NCBI RefSeq assembly: GCF_039530285.1
Contig: NZ_BAAAOK010000027.1
Location: 1 to 64,000 of the forward strand
Direction of reading: 5' to 3'
Length of the DNA stretch: 64,000 nucleotides
Source: Actinomadura_C alba
GTDB lineage: Bacteria > Actinomycetota > Actinomycetes > Streptosporangiales > Streptosporangiaceae
This document shows, piece by piece, positions 8,630-16,556 of the stretch (the first letter of the stretch is position 1; each line of letters begins with the position of its first letter). A program made the position numbers and the translations under genes. The notes beneath the pieces are model-generated. The model saw only the letters and a list, made by a program, of their open reading frames with translations. It had not been told where the DNA came from and ran no database searches.

Positions 8630-8916
8630 CGAAACGACGCCTCCCTGCGGTGGCCGCCGGGGTCGGTCGTGGCCGGGGCCCTCCGCAGCGCGGCGTGCAG
8701 CAGGGCCGCGAGTTCGGTCGGCGACGTCGCCTCGACCAGCCGGCCGAGGTACGGGTGGAACGCCCACCAACTGCCCGTGTGCCGCCCCCACCAGACCGAT
8801 GTCCCGGGGAACCTTCGGGTCAGGTCCGTCAGGAACGCGTATGCCGGGAACCGTCGTCCTGCCGGTTCGCTGGTACGCGGAGACGCGGGCGGCGCCGCTG
8901 TCGTGACCGTCGTCAT
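8626..8916 (-). CDS. Small hypothetical protein, first gene of a coupled pair
   Basis: 96 residues from ATG 8916, preceded on its strand by an AGGAGG-like site. Its core contains FPGTSVWWGRHTGSWWAF followed by a leucine-rich helix (SPTELAALLHAALRR). It is divergent from the XRE regulator gene at 9063, with a 146-bp shared promoter region, so regulation by that protein is plausible. The family is frequent in such clusters, but its role is unknown. Confidence 0.7.
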   Translation of the reverse strand: MTTVTTAAPPASPRTSEPAGRRFPAYAFLTDLTRRFPGTSVWWGRHTGSWWAFHPYLGRLVEATSPTELAALLHAALRRAPATTDPGGHRREASFR

Positions 8917-9062
8917 GGGGGGTTTCCTCCTCGGGGTCCATTTCCATGACCAGGCTGGCCCGAGGGCAATACGCTCTGCTATCAACGGTCACCACTCGCA
9001 ACGCAACCGGCTCGCGCCCGCATGTCAACGCGGTCCGCGAACGATCACGGGAGGCTTCCCCC

Positions 9063-9890
9063 ATGCCTCGTCCCCAGCGGGAGCTCGATCCGAATTCCCT
9101 CGTCGGCCACTTCGGCGCCGAGTTAAGGACGCATCGCAACAAGGCGAATCTGTCGATGGCCCAGCTCGCCGCCGCGCTCGGCTGTTCGGCACAGTGGATC
9201 GGTCAGGTCGAGTTGGCGGAGAAGCCTCCGTCCGAGCTGTTCGCCCTCGACCTGGACACCTACTTCGAGACCGGCGGCAGTTTCCACAGGTTGTGGAAAG
9301 TCATCAAGCGCGCCGGCCGCAGCCAGGTCCTGCTCCCCGGCTTCCCGGCGTATATCGAACTGGAATCACAGGCGGTGCTCATCCGGTCGTTTGTGACACA
9401 GCTCGTACCGGGCCTGCTCCAGACCGAGGACTACGCCCGGGCGGTAATTAGTGCCTGGCCCGATCCGGCGCCGGTGGAAGAACGGGTCGCCACCCGCATG
9501 GAACAGCAGGCGATTCTTCGGGCTGAAACCCCGCCGTACGCATGGTTCGTGTTGGATGAAGCGGTCCTGCATCGTCCGTTCGGTGGAGCGGACGTGATGC
9601 GTGAACAGCTGAAACTGTTAGCGGGACTGGTCACGTCGCCGTACGTCCAGGTGCGTATCCTGCCGTTCGCGTCTATGACATACGCGGGTCTCGACGGGAA
9701 ATTCACCCTCTTGCGGCTGGGCGACGGCACGGAGATCCTGTATCAGGAGGGGCCGGGCTTCAGCCAGTTGATCGAGGATCCGGGCACGGTAGGTGACTGT
9801 GCCGCACGCTTCGATCTCGTCATGGGAGAAGCGCTGCCTCGTGCCGCGTCCCACCAGATGCTCCTGAGAACGTTGGAGAACCTTAAGTGA
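9063..9890 (+). CDS. XRE-family regulator with DUF5753 (Scr1-type) domain
   Basis: 275 residues from ATG 9063. The frame is open upstream to 8946, but the core family begins near MPRPQRELDPN. A helix-turn-helix lies at about 18-70 (LSMAQLAAALGCSAQWIGQV), followed by the DUF5753 effector domain with LVPGLLQTEDYARAV and VRILPF-type motifs. These actinobacterial regulators work with a small DUF397 protein, here the next gene, overlapping by 4 bp. Such pairs control development or antibiotic genes in Streptomyces; the target here is unknown. Confidence 0.88.
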   Translation: MPRPQRELDPNSLVGHFGAELRTHRNKANLSMAQLAAALGCSAQWIGQVELAEKPPSELFALDLDTYFETGGSFHRLWKVIKRAGRSQVLLPGFPAYIELESQAVLIRSFVTQLVPGLLQTEDYARAVISAWPDPAPVEERVATRMEQQAILRAETPPYAWFVLDEAVLHRPFGGADVMREQLKLLAGLVTSPYVQVRILPFASMTYAGLDGKFTLLRLGDGTEILYQEGPGFSQLIEDPGTVGDCAARFDLVMGEALPRAASHQMLLRTLENLK

Positions 9891-10159
9891 CAAGTCTCGA
9901 TCTCGCCGCGATGCGGTGGCGGAAGAGCAGACGTAGTGCTCAAGGTGGGCAGGACTGCGTGGAGGTCGCTGCCGCGCGGTGGCGCAAGAGCAGCTATAGC
10001 GCTCAGGGTGGGGACGACTGCGTCGAACTCGCCGGGTTGCCGGGCGTGGTGGCCGTGCGCGACTCGAAGAATCCGGACGGTCCCGCGCTGGCGTTCGGGG
10101 CGGGTGAGTGGGCGGACTTCGTGGCCGCCGTGAAGACGCGCCGGTACGACCTCTCGTAG
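9887..10159 (+). CDS. DUF397 protein with duplicated N-terminal motif
   Basis: 90 residues from GTG 9887, which overlaps the regulator stop (GTGA). DUF397 normally starts with one WRKSSYS motif. Here the motif occurs twice in tandem: RWRKSRRSAQGGQDCVEVA, then RWRKSSYSAQGGDDCVELA about 21 residues later. The remainder (VAVRDSKNPDG, FGAGEWADFVAAV) is a standard DUF397 C-terminus. In known pairs such proteins bind or modulate the XRE partner. Confidence 0.88.
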   Translation: MTSLDLAAMRWRKSRRSAQGGQDCVEVAAARWRKSSYSAQGGDDCVELAGLPGVVAVRDSKNPDGPALAFGAGEWADFVAAVKTRRYDLS

Positions 10160-10172
10160 CCGACTGGATACG

Positions 10173-10943
10173 GTGCTGATCGTGTCGATCATTCTGGTGC
10201 CCTATCACCTCGACGAACACCTGCCCGACCTGGACATCCCTCTGCCGTCCGGCGACGACGTCACCACGGTGACCGCGACGCTGCCCGAGGCGGACACCTG
10301 GACCCGGCTCGGGCGGCTGTACGAGCCGGTGGCCGAAGCCGTCGCCGACGTCGTACGAAACGACAAGGTGCCCGTCGTCGTGTCGGGCGACTGCACGGCG
10401 TCGCTCGGTACCGTCACCGGTCTTCAGCGGGCGGCGGTCGACCCCTCGGTGGTCTGGTTCGACGCGCACGGTGATGTGCAGACCGTGGAGACCACCGCCT
10501 CGGGATATCTGGGCGGCATGCCGCTGCGCATCCTGGTCGGCTACCGGCCCGAGCTGATCTCCGAGCGGCTGGGGCTGCGCGTCGTACCCGAGGACCGGGT
10601 CATGCTGGTGGACGCCCGGGACCTCGACCCGCCGGAGGCCGACTATCTGGCCACCTCGGGCATCCGTCGATGCGGCGTCGAGGAGGTGTCCGCCGACGCG
10701 CTGCCGCCGGGGCCTCTGCTGCTGCACATGGACCTGGACGTGATCGATCCCGGCGAGCTCGCGGGCTTGCGATACCCGGCGGCGGGCGGGCCCACGGCGT
10801 CGTCGGTGCTCCGCGCCGCCCGCCGGGTGCTCGACACCGGCCGGGTCGTCGCCATGGACATCGGCTGCACGTGGCATCCCGGCCGCGAGGACCTCGGCGA
10901 CACCCGATCCCGGGTGCTGTCCGCCCTTATCTCGGGTGGGTGA
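10173..10943 (+). CDS. Arginase/agmatinase-fold family protein
   Basis: 256 residues from GTG 10173 (GTG 10182 is an alternative). The ureohydrolase metal-site motifs are present: WFDAHGDVQT and HMDLDVIDP. The first conserved motif, usually GGDH, is SGDC, so one metal-binding His is replaced by Cys. The protein is short for an arginase (about 300). It may hydrolyse a guanidino compound with altered metal use, or be a divergent member with another substrate. It starts 14 bp after the DUF397 gene and may be cotranscribed. Confidence 0.8.
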   Translation: MLIVSIILVPYHLDEHLPDLDIPLPSGDDVTTVTATLPEADTWTRLGRLYEPVAEAVADVVRNDKVPVVVSGDCTASLGTVTGLQRAAVDPSVVWFDAHGDVQTVETTASGYLGGMPLRILVGYRPELISERLGLRVVPEDRVMLVDARDLDPPEADYLATSGIRRCGVEEVSADALPPGPLLLHMDLDVIDPGELAGLRYPAAGGPTASSVLRAARRVLDTGRVVAMDIGCTWHPGREDLGDTRSRVLSALISGG

Positions 10944-11060
10944 GTGATTCGCCCGCTCCCGTCGGTGGGGCGAACCGCCTGCGGCCTCGAACACGGAAGT
11001 CCACGTGGCGCCTTGGAGATCTGATGCCGTGCTCGTGGCCGCACCTGTCGGAACGGGCGG

Positions 11061-11909
11061 TCACCGGAAGTCGTCGGCGTGGTCGGCCGCCCATTCGGCA
11101 TAGGTGCGGGCGGGCTTGCCGGTGACCTCTTCGACCGTACGGGTCACCGATTCTGGGTTGGACACCATCGCGGCATGACCGTCGAGGATCGCGTCGGCCA
11201 TATCGAGCGGCATCCCCTGCTCCTGCATCTGCCGCCGCGCGGTGTCTGGTGACAGTTCCTCGAACCGCAGCGGCCGACCGATCGCCCGGCCGATGGCCTG
11301 GACCTGCTCGACCTGCGTGAGCGTCTCGGGCCCGGTGAGAACGTGCTTCGCGCTGCTGTGCCCGTCCTCGACGAGAACGCGGACCGCCACGGCCGCGATG
11401 TCCCGCTCATGGATCAGCGACCTGCCGGCCGCTCCGTGGACCCAGCGGACCACGTCGCCAGTGCGGATCTGCGGTGCCCACATGAGGGTGTTGGCCGCGA
11501 AGCCGCCGGGCCGCAGAAAGGTCCAGTCCATCCCGGACCGTTCGATGAGGCGCTCGATCATGGCATGGGACCCGAGGATCGACTCGGCCTTCTCCGCCGG
11601 ATCGTCCGGTACCCCCCGCGCGGACAGGTAGACGACACGGCGCGCCCGCTCGGCGATGGTCTTGAGCGTCGCGGGCGCGGCGTGGTCGGCCGAGAGTGTG
11701 GGCCACACCAGGAACACCGACTCGACGCCGGCCAAGGCGGGGCCCAGGTCGCCCGGATCGGCCAGGTCGCCCTGGACCACCTCGACGCCGTCGGGCAGCC
11801 TGGCCGATTTCGGGTCGCGGCTCAGCGCGCGCACGGTGGCGCCCGCTTCGAGCAGTCCGGACACGACGTGGTGGCCGACCTTGCCGGTCGCCCCGGTGAC
11901 GAGAATCAT
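11061..11909 (-). CDS. NmrA-like NAD(P)-dependent oxidoreductase
   Basis: 282 residues from ATG 11909, preceded on its strand by GGAGGA. The N-terminus MILVTGATGKVGHHVV is a Rossmann dinucleotide site. The protein follows the NmrA/atypical SDR layout with VVYLSARGV and WTFLRPGGFAANTL and lacks a clear YxxxK site. Members act as quinone reductases or redox sensors. The substrate is unknown. The gene is convergent with the arginase-fold gene. Confidence 0.85.
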   Translation of the reverse strand: MILVTGATGKVGHHVVSGLLEAGATVRALSRDPKSARLPDGVEVVQGDLADPGDLGPALAGVESVFLVWPTLSADHAAPATLKTIAERARRVVYLSARGVPDDPAEKAESILGSHAMIERLIERSGMDWTFLRPGGFAANTLMWAPQIRTGDVVRWVHGAAGRSLIHERDIAAVAVRVLVEDGHSSAKHVLTGPETLTQVEQVQAIGRAIGRPLRFEELSPDTARRQMQEQGMPLDMADAILDGHAAMVSNPESVTRTVEEVTGKPARTYAEWAADHADDFR

Positions 11910-12027
11910 GGCGACGTCCTCCGCCTGTTGCCTGCGTCCGTCTCGAAGATGTCGGACAGATCGCTCAGACCAGCGTGTGACCTCGACCAAGGTTCAGGTC
12001 AAGTGGCGACCGGACAAGGATCGGTGG

Positions 12028-12951
12028 TCACGGAGTCCGGGTGGCCGCCGGGACGGCGGTCTTCTCCTCTTGCGCCTTCTTCACGACCTCCGGTGGCACC
12101 GGCCCGGCGCCGTCGATCATGAGCATGACGGTCCCTGGGGAGAACGGCTCGACCCCGCTGACGTTCCAACCGCCGTTCACCTTGGAGCGCGGTGCCTGAA
12201 TCCCGTATCCGGGGTTCTTCCAGTACACGTTGTAGAACCCGACCTTGAGGCCCTTCCGGGCGAGCGCCGCCTCGGCCTGGGTCACCGTCTTGCCCTCGAT
12301 CCCCTTGGGCGCATCGGCCGGGTTGGTGGAGACGTACTCCTCGCCCGGTGCCGCCGCCCGGCCGATCACCACGCTCGAGCGGCCCTTGAAACCATGTGGG
12401 ATCCGCAGGCCGACCGGGCATGCGGCCCGGCTCGCGGTCCGGCAGGACGGGTCGGTGATGACCTTGAGCTTGCCCTGGTCCGGACCCTCGCTCTCCTCCT
12501 GGTAGACGATGGTGCCCACGACGCTCGGCGACACCGGTACCAGGGAGAGCTGGATGTCGAAGCCGCGCTGAGCGAAGGCCTCGCTCAATCGCTTCTTGTC
12601 CGCGGTTGGGTCGACGATCATCGCTGCGTAATAGTCGCTCTTGCGGTCGATCTGTACGGCCGCTGCGAGCCGCATGGTGCCCTTGGACTCGGGCGCCTTG
12701 GCGGTGGGGCTCGCGGGACCTTCGGCGCCGCCCGGTGCGGTCACGGCGATGGCCACCGCCGTTCCCAGCGCGGCGACCCCGACGGCACCGGCCACGAACC
12801 GGGGCCTGTGGTGCAATGCCCGGCGCGGCCGTGCCGAGGCCGCCGTGGCACCGGTCCCGTCGGCGGCGGCGAGCAGGCGAGCCCGTCCCTCGGTGACCGC
12901 CCGGTCGTCCGGTGGCGGCACGTCGGCGTACATGCGCTTCAGTTCGTTCAT
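12028..12951 (-). CDS. Membrane-anchored partner of the ECF sigma factor (CU044_5270-like)
   Basis: 307 residues from ATG 12951, which shares one base with the sigma stop (TGATG). A short cytoplasmic N-terminus (MNELKRMYADVPPPDDRAV) is followed by one membrane helix near 52-70 (FVAGAVGVAALGTAVAIAV) and a large outer domain. The layout is that of CU044_5270-type proteins that sit behind ECF sigma genes in actinomycetes and probably act as anti-sigma or sensor proteins. A PASTA-like turn pattern (KTVTQAEAALARKGLKVGF) is seen near residue 220. No zinc-binding ZAS motif is visible. Confidence 0.7.
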   Translation of the reverse strand: MNELKRMYADVPPPDDRAVTEGRARLLAAADGTGATAASARPRRALHHRPRFVAGAVGVAALGTAVAIAVTAPGGAEGPASPTAKAPESKGTMRLAAAVQIDRKSDYYAAMIVDPTADKKRLSEAFAQRGFDIQLSLVPVSPSVVGTIVYQEESEGPDQGKLKVITDPSCRTASRAACPVGLRIPHGFKGRSSVVIGRAAAPGEEYVSTNPADAPKGIEGKTVTQAEAALARKGLKVGFYNVYWKNPGYGIQAPRSKVNGGWNVSGVEPFSPGTVMLMIDGAGPVPPEVVKKAQEEKTAVPAATRTP

Positions 12952-13532
12952 CAGTGATCGTTCCCCTCCAGCGGGTCGACCCCGCCCAGCACGTCACGCG
13001 TCTTCTTTCGAGCCCGGTTCAGCCGGGAATGGACCGTCCCCCTGGCGATGCCGAGGGCCGATGCGATCTCCCCGGGGGTGAGGTCGCCTGCGGCGGTCAG
13101 CAACAGCACGTCACGCTGACCGCGGGGGAGCTTCGCGAGCGCCGCCGCCAGCGCTCGCCGCGACGCCTGCGCGGTGACCCGGTCGGTCACCGGACCGGCC
13201 GGTGATTCGACCGCGGGGTCGGCTCCGGTCCGCTGGATGAGCCGCCAGAAGCGGACCTCCGCGCGGCGGTGCTGCCCGACCAGGTTGGTCGCGATGCCGT
13301 ACAGCCATGGGCGGGCGTCCTCCCGGGCCGCGTCATAGCGGTCTCTCCGGTCGAACGCGATCAGAAAGGTCTCCGCCATCAGGTCGTCGGCGAGGTCCCG
13401 CCCGAGCCGGCGTGCGATGTAACGATGGATCACCTCGTGGTGCCGGTCGTACAACTCGGCGAAGCACTCCGGCTCGCGCAGGGACGCCTCGATCACCTCG
13501 GCGTCGGTGCGGGCTCGCACATCGCCCCTCAC
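12951..13532 (-). CDS. ECF RNA polymerase sigma factor
   Basis: 193 residues, typical for ECF factors. Region 2 spans about 20-88 (AELYDRHHEVIHRYIARRLG, then AETFLIAFDRRDRYD). Region 4 spans about 125-180 (LTPGEIASALGIARGTVHSR). It should direct RNA polymerase to a small regulon. The next gene encodes its likely membrane partner, and the one-base overlap implies matched production. Confidence 0.92.
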   Translation of the reverse strand: MRGDVRARTDAEVIEASLREPECFAELYDRHHEVIHRYIARRLGRDLADDLMAETFLIAFDRRDRYDAAREDARPWLYGIATNLVGQHRRAEVRFWRLIQRTGADPAVESPAGPVTDRVTAQASRRALAAALAKLPRGQRDVLLLTAAGDLTPGEIASALGIARGTVHSRLNRARKKTRDVLGGVDPLEGNDH

Positions 13533-13767
13533 CCCGCGCTCGTTTCGCTCATCGCGACCTCTCAGCCGGCCACGACGCTGCGGTGCGTATCGGCACGTCC
13601 ACGTGCCCCCTCTCGAATCGGTGGCTCACACCCGTTATTGGGAGAAGTCACCGGACCGCTTCCCCAGGGTCCACCGGCCGACGATGCCGAGCCGGCACCG
13701 GTGGGCGGTCGTATGTCAGTTGGCCGGGCAGGGGGCTTCGTGGTCCTGTGGCGCCACGCCGAGTACA

Positions 13768-13974
13768 TCGACGCTCGCCCTGTACGTGGTAACGCGGGTG
13801 TTCGTGCTGCCGGGCCTGTTCACCGACGGTGGCTGCGCGCTGTCGGCGGGTGCGATGGGGCCGTGGCCGCGCCGCAGCGCGCGCTTCCTGCGTGGGGAGC
13901 GCTATGCGGCCGGCTGCACTTTCATCGGTCTTGGAGCGGCCGCCGCGTTGACCCCCGGGCACCAGAACCGCTGA
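13768..13974 (+). pseudogene. C-terminal relic of a LysE/RhtB-family exporter
   Basis: One frame reads STLALYVVTRVFVLPG, then TDGGCALSAGA, and ends FIGLGAAAALTPGHQNR before TGA 13972-13974. This matches the last two helices of LysE/RhtB amino-acid exporters, whose C-termini carry TDxxYAxxAG and YxGLGxxxAL patterns. The N-terminal three-quarters are absent, and no start codon or ribosome site suits the remainder. It lies in the 527-bp gap between the sigma factor gene and the small membrane protein gene. Confidence 0.5.
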
Positions 13975-14059
13975 CTCGTTCGCGCGAAACGGTGTTGATC
14001 TTAGACATGTTGTCCGAAAGGCGACAGTGACCGTGGAATCCTTCGTTAAGGTCGTTCGC

Positions 14060-14230
14060 ATGTCTGAATACCAGAATGAACCATCAGGGGACACCGAGCA
14101 GTTCCGAGCCTTCGCGCGCGGCGGCGAGGCCGAGAGCGCCGCAGGTGGTGGGCCCAACATCGGACTGATCCTCGGTGGCGCCGCCGTCGTCATCGTCCTC
14201 ATCGCGTTGGTGGCCGTCTTCGCCCTCTGA
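14060..14230 (+). CDS. Small single-helix membrane protein
   Basis: 56 residues from ATG 14060 (an upstream GTG at 14027 is possible). An acidic, glutamine-rich N-terminus (MSEYQNEPSGDTEQF) is followed by a glycine-rich linker and one membrane helix at 36-55 (LILGGAAVVIVLIALVAVFA). No motif gives a function. It is convergent with the peptidase gene on the other strand. Confidence 0.6.
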   Translation: MSEYQNEPSGDTEQFRAFARGGEAESAAGGGPNIGLILGGAAVVIVLIALVAVFAL

Positions 14231-14306
14231 GTGGCCGCTGCGACGGTCGTCGAGAGGCACAGGATGACGACCGTCCCGGCCCGGGGGCGGGCGGCCGCAG
14301 GTGAGG

Positions 14307-15065
14307 TCAGCGGCCGTTGGAGGAGAAGTGCTGGTAGTCCTTCGTCCCCGACCAGGCGCCGCCCCAGCCCCAGCCGATCGATCGGAACGCCCGGACGGTC
14401 TTGTCGCCGGCGCGGATCACGCCGGGGTTGCGCCGGGCGCGGTCGACGTGCTTCCGGCAGTGCTTGTGTGCCGTCTGGCCGCTCCCGGTGACGTACGGGT
14501 TTTCGCACGGATTGACGTCGATGGCCAGACCGTAGGCGTGCTGTGACCAGGAACTCGACCCGGTCGCCGCCCGGCAGTTGAACGCGGAGGTGTTGTCGGC
14601 GTCGATCGAGGCGAAGTCGCTGCCCTTGTAGACATCGACGAGCTGCATCCGGCGGACGGGGTAGCGCTGGTCGTACAGCCGCCGGAACACCTTGACCACA
14701 TCGTCGGCGACCCTGGCGTTCACCACCATCTCGCCCGTGTGGGTCCGGCGGTCGAAGCCCCAGTAGGTCATCCGCAGCAGGCGCAACCGCGAGAGCGGAA
14801 CCGGGCAGCCCGGGCGCCATGAGTACTTCACCGTGTTCCGCGATGGGATCTTGCCGATCGTGCCGCTGAACCTCTGGACGGCGGGGCGCTGTCCGGGTTC
14901 CTCGGCGGCCGGCTTCCTGGTCCCCTCAGGGGGCTGCTGAGGCGAGGTCTCGGACGGGGGCTTGCCGGCGGGCCCTCCCCGCTCGCCTTCCCGGCCACAT
15001 CCGGCCAGCAGGACGGCGACCTCGATGACGAGCACCATGACGGCGAGTCCCGGCTTCCCCCGCAT
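14307..15065 (-). CDS. Lipoprotein D-alanyl-D-alanine carboxypeptidase-like (M15 family)
   Basis: 252 residues with a lipoprotein signal peptide whose lipobox ends LLAGC at residue 23, then a Pro/Glu-rich spacer to about 60. The catalytic domain carries the M15 zinc site: SQHAYGLAIDVNP (His and Asp ligands) and DYQHFSS near the C-terminus (second His). FASIDADNTSAFNCR precedes the site, as in VanY-like M15C peptidases. It probably trims cell-wall peptides at the outer membrane face. The gene is monocistronic. Confidence 0.85.
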   Translation of the reverse strand: MRGKPGLAVMVLVIEVAVLLAGCGREGERGGPAGKPPSETSPQQPPEGTRKPAAEEPGQRPAVQRFSGTIGKIPSRNTVKYSWRPGCPVPLSRLRLLRMTYWGFDRRTHTGEMVVNARVADDVVKVFRRLYDQRYPVRRMQLVDVYKGSDFASIDADNTSAFNCRAATGSSSWSQHAYGLAIDVNPCENPYVTGSGQTAHKHCRKHVDRARRNPGVIRAGDKTVRAFRSIGWGWGGAWSGTKDYQHFSSNGR

Positions 15066-15170
15066 AGCGGCAGGATCGCACAGCGCACACAGATCACGTG
15101 CGGCCCCTGGGGGATTTCGCCGGTTTTGGCTACGGTGCGAGCAAACACTCCCGGTCCAGGGAGCCAGAGG

Positions 15171-15686
15171 ATGCCGGACCGTAGAAAGCCGCGCTCGGGT
15201 GAGCCGAGCATGGAGCAGCCGGACCCGGGCGGCCGGCCGGGTTCTGACGACCGGCCGGATTCGCCCGAGCGGCAGGGCGCGGGGGAAGGCGGGGACCCCA
15301 GCCTCGAAGACGAGCTGTTCGCCATGAAGTCCGGGTCGGTGCCGGACCCGCCGGCCTTGACGTCGGCTCTGGAGCCGGTCCGGCGTGCCCGGCCGCCGTG
15401 GCAGAACGCGGACGGGCCGGGGTGCAGGGACCTCGCCGCGACGGTCGCGGGCTTCGGGACGTTCATCCTGGTCGACTGCGTGATGATGTACGCGCCGCTC
15501 CAGATGAAGGAGACGCCGAGCCTGCTGCCTCAGATGCTGACCCTGCTCCTGCTGGCCTTCGGCCTGGGCGGTCTGCTCGTATGGCAGATCCGGGGCGCCT
15601 GGCGGCCGTTCGGTGTCGGCATGATGCTGGGCTGGCTGTTCATGACCCTGATATCGGCGGGATTTCTCACCGGCCTCAATCCCTGA
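15171..15686 (+). CDS. Membrane protein, function unknown
   Basis: 171 residues from ATG 15171, which has an AGGGAG/AGAGG purine stretch before it; ATG 15210 is another option. The first 85 residues are disordered and Pro/Asp/Gly-rich. Three membrane helices follow, about 93-113 (DLAATVAGFGTFILVDCVMM), 120-142 (LPQMLTLLLLAFGLGGLLVW) and 148-167 (FGVGMMLGWLFMTLISAGF). No family is recognised. The stop is 15 bp from the convergent MarR gene. Confidence 0.65.
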   Translation: MPDRRKPRSGEPSMEQPDPGGRPGSDDRPDSPERQGAGEGGDPSLEDELFAMKSGSVPDPPALTSALEPVRRARPPWQNADGPGCRDLAATVAGFGTFILVDCVMMYAPLQMKETPSLLPQMLTLLLLAFGLGGLLVWQIRGAWRPFGVGMMLGWLFMTLISAGFLTGLNP

Positions 15687-15701
15687 CCGCGGCCCGCCCG
15701 G

Positions 15702-16163
15702 TCACTGTGTCTCGGCGATGCGGTCGGCCACCGCGCGAAAGGCCCGGCCCACCGCTTCGAGGTCGCCCGGCTCCATCACGTCGATGAAGAACTCCCGCAC
15801 GGTGTTGACATGGTCGCGTGCGGCGAGGTCGAGCGTGGCGAAGCCCTCGTCGGTCAGCACGGCGAACACGCCCCGCTTGTCACCCGGGCAGGTCTCGCGG
15901 TGGACGAGCTTCTTGGCCTCCAGCCTGCCGCAGGTGTGCGACAGCCGGCTGCGCGACTGGCTGGCCGACTCGGCCAGCTCGGCCATGCGCATACGCCGCT
16001 CCGGCGCCTCGGACAGCTGTACGAGGATTTCGTACTCCGCTCCGGTCAGCCCGTGCTTGGCCTTGAGGTCACGGTCGATCACGTCCCACAACCGCACGCT
16101 GCCCTCGAGGAAGGCCCGCCAGTCACGCTGCTGACGAGCGTCGAGCCAACGTGGTTCACCCAT
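15702..16163 (-). CDS. MarR-family transcriptional regulator
   Basis: 153 residues. I chose ATG 16163 (MGEPRWLDARQQRDW) over ATG 16181 because a promoter -10 (TATACT) lies directly upstream of it, and because the family usually starts near this WLDxxxQ motif. The winged helix is at about 45-110 (LTGAEYEILVQLSEAP, MRMAELAESASQSRSRLS, HRETCPGDKRGVFAVLT). MarR proteins typically repress a nearby or divergent gene when no ligand is bound. The divergent neighbour is the AAA ATPase gene. Confidence 0.88.
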   Translation of the reverse strand: MGEPRWLDARQQRDWRAFLEGSVRLWDVIDRDLKAKHGLTGAEYEILVQLSEAPERRMRMAELAESASQSRSRLSHTCGRLEAKKLVHRETCPGDKRGVFAVLTDEGFATLDLAARDHVNTVREFFIDVMEPGDLEAVGRAFRAVADRIAETQ

Positions 16164-16199
16164 ATCGTTAGTATACGACATCCATTTAAGTTTCAACTA
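16164..16199 (-). promoter_or_regulatory. Probable leaderless promoter of the marR gene
   Basis: On the minus strand TATACT (complement of 16170-16175) lies 6 nt before ATG 16163, and TTGAAA (complement of 16191-16196) lies 15 bp further upstream. Transcription would then begin at the A of the start codon, giving an mRNA without a leader. The surrounding 40 bp are AT-rich, unlike the rest of the region. The 15-bp spacing is short, so the exact -35 is uncertain. Confidence 0.55.
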
Positions 16200-16556
16200 T
16201 TCTTTTCGCGAAATTCGCCGCTTCTCGGTCAGGGCTCAAGTCAGGATCTTTTACCCCGGTCGACCCGGGTGTCAACCGGCCGCCGGCCGGACGGTCGACG
16301 GGGCGCAGCCGAAAAGATTTTCGAGTCGAACCTTCCGTTCGCGGTGACGCGGGCGCCGGTCGTGGGCTACTGTGTTCGAATTCCTCGAACAGAGATTCGA
16401 CCTGCGGTTATCCCGCACGGGGAGGCGGGCATGGTGGCTGCCCTCACCACGCCGGAGGCGGTGCGCTGCACCACGCGACGGCGGCGCGCGACACGCCGTA
16501 GCACTTTCTATGGAAATCTACGGCCACAGCTATATCGGCTCATAGAGTCCGAGACC
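16200..16556. other. Intergenic region between marR and the ATPase gene
   Basis: 357 bp with no convincing coding frame. It is AT-richer than its neighbours near 16200-16215, 16310-16330 and 16495-16545. The last stretch includes CTATATCGG and CATAGAGT shortly before GTG 16557 and may hold the ATPase promoter. I see no clear inverted repeat longer than 8 bp. Confidence 0.4.

Noticed and set aside
15810..16556. N-terminal extension of the ATPase gene
   Set aside because: No coding character, overlaps marR on the other strand and its promoter; GTG 16557 fits the family start.
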